DNA of 64,000 nt from Aliivibrio sp. (GTDB lineage Bacteria; Pseudomonadota; Gammaproteobacteria; Enterobacterales; Vibrionaceae): NCBI GenBank assembly GCA_016764915.1, contig JAESQY010000153.1, positions 62,001 through 126,000 of the forward strand, written 5' to 3'. The translations under genes were made by a program, and so were the position numbers. Each line of letters starts with the position of its first letter. Positions within the stretch are counted from its first letter, which is position 1. Positions 62,698 through 64,000 of the stretch are shown here, piece after piece. The notes beneath the pieces were generated by a model that worked only from the letters and a program-made list of their open reading frames with translations, ran no database searches and was not told the DNA's origin.

Positions 62698-63705
62698 TCA
62701 CTTTTCTGAGCCATTTTCGAAAGCATGCTTACGTAACATACCTCTGATTTGATGATAACTTAACCCCAGAGAATCGGCGGCTTTTCGTTGGTTATATTGC
62801 GCTTCTTTCATCGCCATTTGCAACAGCAATTTCTCTTGATCATTTTGCCATGATTTGAAATTCATTGGCAACTCAGGCATGTTAGTGTTAGTGCTCACTT
62901 CGTCTGGTGCTTCAGTAACAGTCTCATCACTCCAGGTTGTCGTGAAAGGATCTAAGCGAATAATATCCACTTCTATATCTTCAATATCATGATGAAAAAC
63001 AGACCGCTCAATCACATTTTTCAGTTCTCGTATATTGCCTGGCCATGAGTAGGAAACTAATACTTGTTTCGCATTTTGACTAAACCCTGAAAAGTAGCTA
63101 AATCCCATCTCTTGACACATTTTAATCGCATAATGCTCAGCGAGTAGCATAATATCGCTCTCTCTGTGACGTAAAGGTGGTAGGTGAATAACATCAAAAG
63201 CGAGGCGATCCAGAAGGTCGGCTCTGAACTTGCCTTCAGCAATGAGCTGATGCAGATCAGTATTGGTAGCACAAATCAATCGAACATCTGCGGATTGAGT
63301 TTTAGAGCCACCAACACGCTCATACTCACCATATTCAATGACGCGCAGTAGTTTCTCCTGTACACCAAGTGGCGCTGTCGCCAATTCATCCAAAAAGAGC
63401 GTACCGCCTTCTGCTCTTTCAAAGCGTCCTTGATGGCGGTTTTTTGCGCCAGTGAACGACCCAGATTCGTGTCCAAATAGCTCAGAATCGATGACCCCTT
63501 CACCTAATGCCGCGCAGTTTAAGGAGACTAGCGATTGGTTCCATCGTTGAGATAAATAGTGAAGTCGTTTAGCAATAAGCTCTTTACCAGTCCCTCGTTC
63601 ACCTAATATGAGTATGGGACGATCAATAGAAGCCAATCGGGACGTTTGATCTAATACGGCAAGAAATGATTCAGATTCGCCAATCAGTGCTTCAGGTTTT
63701 CTCAT
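62698..63705 (-). CDS. pspF: PspF, sigma-54 activator of the phage-shock operon
   Basis: A 335-residue AAA+ enhancer-binding protein without a receiver domain. Walker A is ILGERGTGKELIAKRL, the sigma-54 contact loop GSFTGA (variant of GAFTGA) lies in HESGSFTGAKNRHQGRFERA, Walker B GGTLFLDEL, and the arginine-finger region RADLLDRLAFDVI. A Fis-type helix-turn-helix NQRKAADSLGLSYHQIRGML ends the protein. It is inhibited by PspA until envelope stress. Divergent from pspA, whose sigma-54 promoter lies at 63821. Confidence 0.95.
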   Translation of the reverse strand: MRKPEALIGESESFLAVLDQTSRLASIDRPILILGERGTGKELIAKRLHYLSQRWNQSLVSLNCAALGEGVIDSELFGHESGSFTGAKNRHQGRFERAEGGTLFLDELATAPLGVQEKLLRVIEYGEYERVGGSKTQSADVRLICATNTDLHQLIAEGKFRADLLDRLAFDVIHLPPLRHRESDIMLLAEHYAIKMCQEMGFSYFSGFSQNAKQVLVSYSWPGNIRELKNVIERSVFHHDIEDIEVDIIRLDPFTTTWSDETVTEAPDEVSTNTNMPELPMNFKSWQNDQEKLLLQMAMKEAQYNQRKAADSLGLSYHQIRGMLRKHAFENGSEK

Positions 63706-63820
63706 GGATTCAACTCTCTGCTGTTGGTGATTTTCGCCAATAGTTGGTGAAATATATCATATCATAGATGTCGAAAAACAAAATAAATCGCTAACCAATT
63801 GAATTTAATCGTTATAAAAG

Positions 63821-63838
63821 TTGGCACGAAATCTGTAA
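63821..63838 (+). promoter_or_regulatory. Sigma-54 promoter of pspA
   Basis: TTGGCACGAAATCTGTAA closely resembles the E. coli pspA promoter, with TGGCACG at -24 and TGT at -12 (10 bases between GG and GT). The region 63745-63800 upstream probably holds the PspF sites. Start codon 56 bases downstream. Confidence 0.88.
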
Positions 63839-63893
63839 TAGTTACAGCGTGAATTGCATCATTCTGATGTGACAGTAAAAGGCAGGATTTATT

Positions 63894-64000
63894 ATGGGTA
63901 TATTTTCAAGGTTTGCAGATATTGTTAATGCGAATGTGACTTCACTGTTGGACAAGGCTGAAGATCCGGAAAAGATGATTCGTTTGATCATTCAAGAGAT
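63894..64000 (+). CDS. pspA: Phage-shock protein A (N-terminus only, window edge)
   Basis: The first 35 codons are visible: [27 protein letters not shown], shown here in pieces as [14 protein letters not shown] and [20 protein letters not shown]. This is the conserved PspA N-terminal amphipathic helix a and the start of the coiled-coil. PspA binds stressed membranes and inhibits PspF when free. Divergent from pspF and preceded by its sigma-54 promoter. GGCAGGA is 8 bases before the ATG. Confidence 0.95.
   Translation, partial: MGIFSRFADIVNANVTSLLDKAEDPEKMIRLIIQE

Overview
This window reads as a chromosomal segment of a gamma-proteobacterium, most probably a Vibrio or close relative (Vibrionaceae). 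The evidence is the moderately AT-rich composition and the gene content: YibL next to a VF530/DUF2132 protein, a DUF2860 outer-membrane protein, DUF2750, AnmK/NagZ, and the sapABCDF-pspF-pspA order. No rRNA, tRNA, CRISPR array, prophage or insertion sequence was seen. Both window edges cut genes: a sensor kinase at the left and pspA at the right.

Layout. (1) 1-5090: TctE/TctD-type two-component system divergent from tctCBA, a tripartite tricarboxylate uptake system; a predicted outer-membrane barrel protein converges on it (5173-6198). (2) 6.2-13.7 kb: small housekeeping and accessory genes, namely a DUF4442 hotdog protein, an unknown 321-aa protein, a Prx5-type peroxiredoxin, a TetR-SDR pair behind a 40-bp palindrome, DUF1330 plus a histidine phosphatase, a DUF2975-XRE pair and a beta-propeller lipoprotein. 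(3) 13.4-21.8 kb: purine catabolism, with a minus-strand xdhA-xdhB-xdhC-guaD operon plus a small Cys/His protein, facing allA (ureidoglycolate lyase) and a FadR-type GntR regulator. allE (ureidoglycine aminohydrolase) lies separately at 34.5-35.3 kb. (4) 21.9-36 kb: a mosaic of intact genes and gene remains. The remains are a PhzF pseudogene, two LysR C-terminal stumps, a frameshifted yjjG, a PepSY gene broken by a three-copy 7-bp repeat, and a histidine kinase that has lost its first membrane segment and its response regulator. Intact genes here include an RluA-family synthase, a dCMP deaminase-like protein, an M14 peptidase, a DUF2860 protein, a GNAT, arfB, yibL and a LysR/EamA pair. (5) 36-45 kb: alpha/beta hydrolase, HELSH membrane protein, EamA exporter, hemF, an MsbA-like ABC exporter, a PEP-CTERM protein, anmK and nagZ. 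(6) 45-57.3 kb: assimilatory nitrate/nitrite block. cobA-nirB-nirD-nitrate transporter-PP2C/kinase fusion, followed by a NIT-domain chemoreceptor, run leftward, and the nitrate reductase runs rightward. The 416-bp gap between them holds two back-to-back sigma-54 promoters around a central NtrC-like site. (7) 57.3-64 kb: sapABCDF, pspF and the start of pspA behind its own sigma-54 promoter.

How the parts work together: the nitrate block would import nitrate, reduce it to nitrite and then ammonium, and make the siroheme precursor (CobA) that NirB needs. The purine block would turn guanine into xanthine and urate, with AllA and AllE acting on later ureides; no uricase or allantoinase is in the window. 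Both are nitrogen-acquisition modules. The most interesting items are the PP2C-kinase fusion and nitrate-type chemoreceptor in the nitrate operon, the symmetric divergent sigma-54 control region, the (TTTTTCA)3 repeat that would switch a PepSY protein between full-length and truncated forms, and the cluster of recently damaged genes. All identifications come from reading motifs and order; no database search was run.
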